This document shows, in pieces, positions 4,203 to 6,047 of a stretch of 6,047 nt of DNA. A model generated the notes under the pieces. It was not told the DNA's origin. It saw nothing but the letters and a program-made list of their open reading frames with translations, and searched no databases. The stretch covers positions 1-6,047 of the forward strand of contig JAFAQJ010000040.1 in NCBI GenBank assembly GCA_019246455.1. Direction: 5' to 3'. How positions within the stretch are numbered: position 1 is the stretch's first letter; every line of letters begins with the position of its first letter. The position numbers and the translations under genes were made by a program. Source of the DNA: Pseudolabrys sp. (lineage in GTDB: Bacteria > Pseudomonadota > Alphaproteobacteria > Rhizobiales > Xanthobacteraceae).

Positions 4203-5503
4203 AGCTCGATGGTGTTCACCATCCGCTCTTCGAGGTCGCCGCGCACTTGGGCGTAAAGCTTCGGATTGCGCGCCGCGAGAATTTGCAAGGCAGCGAGCAC
4301 GGCGTTCGAAGGTTCGAGCACGGTCATCACCGGCACCGCGCTTGGCGCCCGCAACGACGACCACACATCGTCAGGAAACTCCTTGACGCTGGCCGGCACG
4401 GTAATGACCGGCACGCCCGAGATTGCCGATAGCACCGGGCCGGCGCCATTGGAGCGCCCGATGAAAGCGATAATGACCGTGTCCGGCACTTCTTGCAGCA
4501 TCTTCTGCGCGATACCGACGCCGCGGACCGGCTCTTTATGAATCGAGCAGGTCACGACATGCATCATGTCGGCGAGATCGCCGAGCGCCTTGGTGAAGGC
4601 GGCGGTGTCGTCTTTGTCGGAGCCACGCCACAGCACAATGCGCTGCTTCGGGACATGGAAACGTCCCGTGATGTCGGCAACGCGGGCATATTTCGCGGCA
4701 ACGTCCGAGAGCGCGCCGCCATCGCGGTAGACCTGCTTATCGATATAGGCGCCACTTTCAAGCACACGCCATGAATCGTTGTCGATCACGTCAGCGAGCA
4801 ACAGGTTACCCTTGGCATCGGTGCCGAATTCAACCTTGAAGTCCACCAAGGTGCCGCCCTCGAGCTGCCAGGCCTTTTCCAAGACCAGGAAGGCGTGGCG
4901 CGCGATGCGGCTCATCTCCGGATAGAGCTTCATCTCGTCGGCGCGGCTGATCACGTCGGACGCCGTGAGCGTCAGGAACGGCTCCTGGCCGATGATCGGC
5001 TTCGCCGGATTGAACAGGTCAATCTTGCCGCCATCCTTCGAGACCGCCATCAGGGGATCGTCGGCGACGAGCGGCTTGCCCTTCCAGTTCTTGTCCTTGG
5101 TCTTGAGGAAGAACTCGACGATCAGTTTTGGAAACAGCTGGCCCTTGGTGAAATGCGGCGTGCGCTTGAGATAAGAGCCGTGCGCCTCGCGGCGAACCAC
5201 GACTTCATAAGGCAACATCGTGCAGTTCGGCGCGATGAACGAGGTCGCGCTGTCCTGCTCGACGAAAGCGACCGGCAGGCCGCAGGCCTTGAGCAAACGG
5301 AAGACGTTCGAGGTCGTCGCGTTGGCGAGCTTACCCTTGTCGGGGATGATGTCGTGCTTAGCGCCGTCGCCGGCGGTGATGTCGTCTTTCGAGATCACGG
5401 CCACCAGGTCGGAGCCCTTGATCTGAAAAACCTTCTTGGTCTTGCCCTCGATAACGAGAGAGCCCAGCGATTTCGTGGTCGTGATAGGAGTCTGAATGTT
5501 CAC
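4199..5503 (-). CDS. Bifunctional SAICAR synthetase / AIR carboxylase (PurC-PurE fusion)
   Basis: This 434-aa cytoplasmic enzyme of purine biosynthesis fuses PurC (residues 1 to about 265) to PurE (about 285-434). The PurE part is predicted to carboxylate AIR to CAIR, and the PurC part to join CAIR to aspartate with ATP, giving SAICAR. PurC motifs: IEGKTKKVF (18-26), SKDDITAGDG (38-47), LPYEVVVRREAHGSYLKR (97-114), LVDFKVEFG (219-227) and ADVIDNDSWR (237-246). PurE motifs: GSDKDD (294-299), CSIHKEP (319-325), GRSNGAGPV (349-357) and DVWSSLRAPS (379-388). GRSNG in place of GGAAHLPG and the DVWSSLR segment are typical of class II PurE, which uses CO2 directly and needs no PurK. Domain order and motifs resemble vertebrate PAICS. 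The start is GTG, with AGGA 7 nt upstream. It overlaps the GGDEF gene by ATGA. It could be a second, specialised copy beside separate purC and purE genes. Confidence 0.93.
   Translation of the reverse strand: MNIQTPITTTKSLGSLVIEGKTKKVFQIKGSDLVAVISKDDITAGDGAKHDIIPDKGKLANATTSNVFRLLKACGLPVAFVEQDSATSFIAPNCTMLPYEVVVRREAHGSYLKRTPHFTKGQLFPKLIVEFFLKTKDKNWKGKPLVADDPLMAVSKDGGKIDLFNPAKPIIGQEPFLTLTASDVISRADEMKLYPEMSRIARHAFLVLEKAWQLEGGTLVDFKVEFGTDAKGNLLLADVIDNDSWRVLESGAYIDKQVYRDGGALSDVAAKYARVADITGRFHVPKQRIVLWRGSDKDDTAAFTKALGDLADMMHVVTCSIHKEPVRGVGIAQKMLQEVPDTVIIAFIGRSNGAGPVLSAISGVPVITVPASVKEFPDDVWSSLRAPSAVPVMTVLEPSNAVLAALQILAARNPKLYAQVRGDLEERMVNTIEL
4208..4223 (-). promoter_or_regulatory. Hairpin masking the ribosome site of the GGDEF gene
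   Basis: In the minus-strand transcript GATGGT and ACCATC pair around a GAAC loop (perfect inverted repeat 4208-4223). The hairpin is inside the last codons of the PurC-PurE gene and ends 5 nt before ATG 4202, exactly over the place for a ribosome-binding site. Ribosomes finishing PurC-PurE would melt it. This fits translational coupling, but the repeat could be a by-product of coding sequence. Confidence 0.45.
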
Positions 5504-5510
5504 AGCCGTT

Positions 5511-5514
5511 TCCT
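5511..5514 (-). promoter_or_regulatory. Ribosome-binding site supporting the GTG start of PurC-PurE
   Basis: AGGA lies 7 nt upstream of GTG 5503. The resulting N-terminus begins about 18 residues before the EGKTK loop, as is usual for PurC. Confidence 0.5.
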
Positions 5515-5600
5515 GTTCGATCTCAGGGGCACTGCAAACGACTAGGGTTTACACCATTCCACGGCCTGGGGAAGAGCCCGTTCGGCGCTGTGGGTTAATT

Positions 5601-5619
5601 CCGGAGGCGATTCTTCCGG
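5601..5619 (-). terminator. Possible terminator after the right-edge gene
   Basis: CCGGAGG (5601-5607) pairs with CTTCCGG (5613-5619), including one G·T in the plus-strand reading, around a 5-nt loop. It begins 13 nt after the stop at 5633. The run after it on the minus strand is AATTAA and not a clean U tract, so termination is uncertain. It is the only stem-loop I found between this gene and PurC-PurE. Confidence 0.35.
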
Positions 5620-5632
5620 TTTTCCCGAGGTT

Positions 5633-5923
5633 TCAGCGCAAGACCGGCGCGGTGGTGTCCCGGTTCAGATAGACGGTGGCGAGCAGCATCGCGTCGAAAT
5701 AGCCCCAGCCAATGAACGGGACAAAGCGCGCGCTCAGAGAGCGGTAGAGGGAGCGAGTGGAACTGCCGGTATCGCTGATGGTAGCAATATTGCGCGGTAG
5801 CACGACAACCCGCATCAGGCGCTCCAGTTCGAGGGCGGCGAGGCCGTAGCGGTGCGCCTTGATTGCGGCCGTCGCGGCCTGGAGTGCCGCGTCCAGCGCA
5901 CTATCGGACCTGAGCTTGGCCAC
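5633..5923 (-). CDS. C-terminal part of an unrecognised protein, probably frameshifted
   Basis: From GTG 5923 this reads as a 96-aa protein. Residues 1-40 are rich in Ala and charged residues and probably helical (DAALQAATAAIKAHRYGLAA). A polar centre with DTGSSTRSLYRSL follows, then a hydrophobic stretch FVPFIGWGYFDAMLLATVYL (68-87), which may be buried or membrane-associated, and a polar end. I do not recognise a family. AAGGA lies close upstream of GTG 5923, so a short independent gene is possible. However, the frame stays open to 5996 with the same G/C-rich third positions (ALAIVLACLDVSRGKELVAK just upstream), and a coding-like stretch in another minus frame continues to the edge. The simplest reading is that this is the tail of a longer gene interrupted by a one-base indel near 5966-5985. 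Confidence 0.55.
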   Translation of the reverse strand: MAKLRSDSALDAALQAATAAIKAHRYGLAALELERLMRVVVLPRNIATISDTGSSTRSLYRSLSARFVPFIGWGYFDAMLLATVYLNRDTTAPVLR

Positions 5924-6047
5924 TAGTTCCTTGCCGCGCGAGACGTCGAGGCAGGCCAGTACGATGGCGAGCGCACGTCTTCCGCTGTGCCAAGTTCAAC
6001 ATTTTGCCCCTCGAGCTGCGGCAGCGGCTGCTTGAGCGTGGCTTCGA
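5924..6047 (-). pseudogene. Upstream piece of the right-edge gene, in two frames, runs off the window
   Basis: From the right edge to about 5972 the minus-strand frame with codons starting at 6045 reads EATLKQPLPQLEGQNVEL, then GTAEDVR, with coding-like codon choice. It then runs into poor sequence and a stop near 5926. The frame of the 5633-5923 piece begins to look coding at about 5974 (ALAIVLACLDVSRGKEL) and is closed by a stop at 5996-5998. Joining the two requires a shift of one base, as if one nucleotide were missing. This is either a real disruption or a sequencing or assembly error. The product is unrecognised. Confidence 0.45.

Noticed and set aside
4203..4364. N-terminal extension of the GGDEF protein by 54 residues
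   Set aside because: The extension lies wholly inside the PurC-PurE gene in another frame, is Arg-rich, and has no domain. ATG 4202 gives a normal coiled-coil GGDEF protein.
4895..5545. Long open frame on the plus strand opposite the purine gene (216 codons)
   Set aside because: It is antisense to the clearly coding PurC part. Its Arg/Asp/Leu-rich composition mirrors the codons of the real gene.
5548..5556. Extended -10 element (TGGTGTAAA on the minus strand) as promoter of PurC-PurE
   Set aside because: The position is reasonable, but there is no matching -35 box and only four of six -10 bases agree, so it is not listed as a feature.

Overview
The window reads as chromosomal DNA from a GC-rich alphaproteobacterium. 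It is most likely a member of the Hyphomicrobiales (Rhizobiales) close to the Bradyrhizobium / Rhodopseudomonas / Pseudolabrys group. This rests on strong G/C preference at third codon positions, Bug/TctC-type solute receptors, DUF465 (YdcH-like) small proteins, a secreted SH3b protein with an aromatic tail, and a short GGDEF protein with a coiled-coil leader. No rRNA, tRNA, CRISPR array, insertion sequence or phage gene was seen. The taxonomic call is inference.

Left part (1-1878). The 5' end of a Bug/TctC receptor gene with a twin-arginine-like export signal runs off the left edge on the minus strand. Next, also on minus, comes a small secreted protein of unknown function (236-544). A 174-bp divergent spacer, with a candidate promoter containing an inverted repeat, leads to a plus-strand gene for an exported SH3b protein with a Tyr/Gly/Trp/His-rich tail (719-1168). 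Two short plus-strand genes follow (1402-1587 and 1666-1878). Each encodes a single-pass membrane protein, and the two align without gaps around their membrane segment, so they look like a tandem duplication.

Middle (1879-3608). A complete second Bug/TctC receptor lies on the minus strand, with its stop codon directly abutting that of the second small membrane protein. Upstream of it is a good stem-loop terminator for the next minus-strand gene, a 61-aa DUF465 protein. A second DUF465 gene is divergently oriented on the plus strand. The 248-bp spacer between the pair holds several symmetric motifs and a candidate promoter. The plus-strand DUF465 gene ends 6 bp from the convergent diguanylate cyclase gene.

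Right part (3606-5503). This is the most interesting unit. A 434-aa bifunctional purine-biosynthesis enzyme, with SAICAR synthetase (PurC) N-terminal and AIR carboxylase (PurE) C-terminal, resembles vertebrate PAICS in domain order and active-site motifs. Its stop codon overlaps (ATGA) the start of a 198-aa GGDEF protein with intact catalytic and RxxD inhibitory-site motifs. A hairpin at the end of the purine gene covers the place where the GGDEF ribosome-binding site should be. This suggests translational coupling of purine synthesis to c-di-GMP synthesis.

Right edge (5633-6047). The 3' part of an unrecognised minus-strand gene is present. Its reading frame appears to shift by one base near 5966-5985, meaning either a broken gene or a sequence error.
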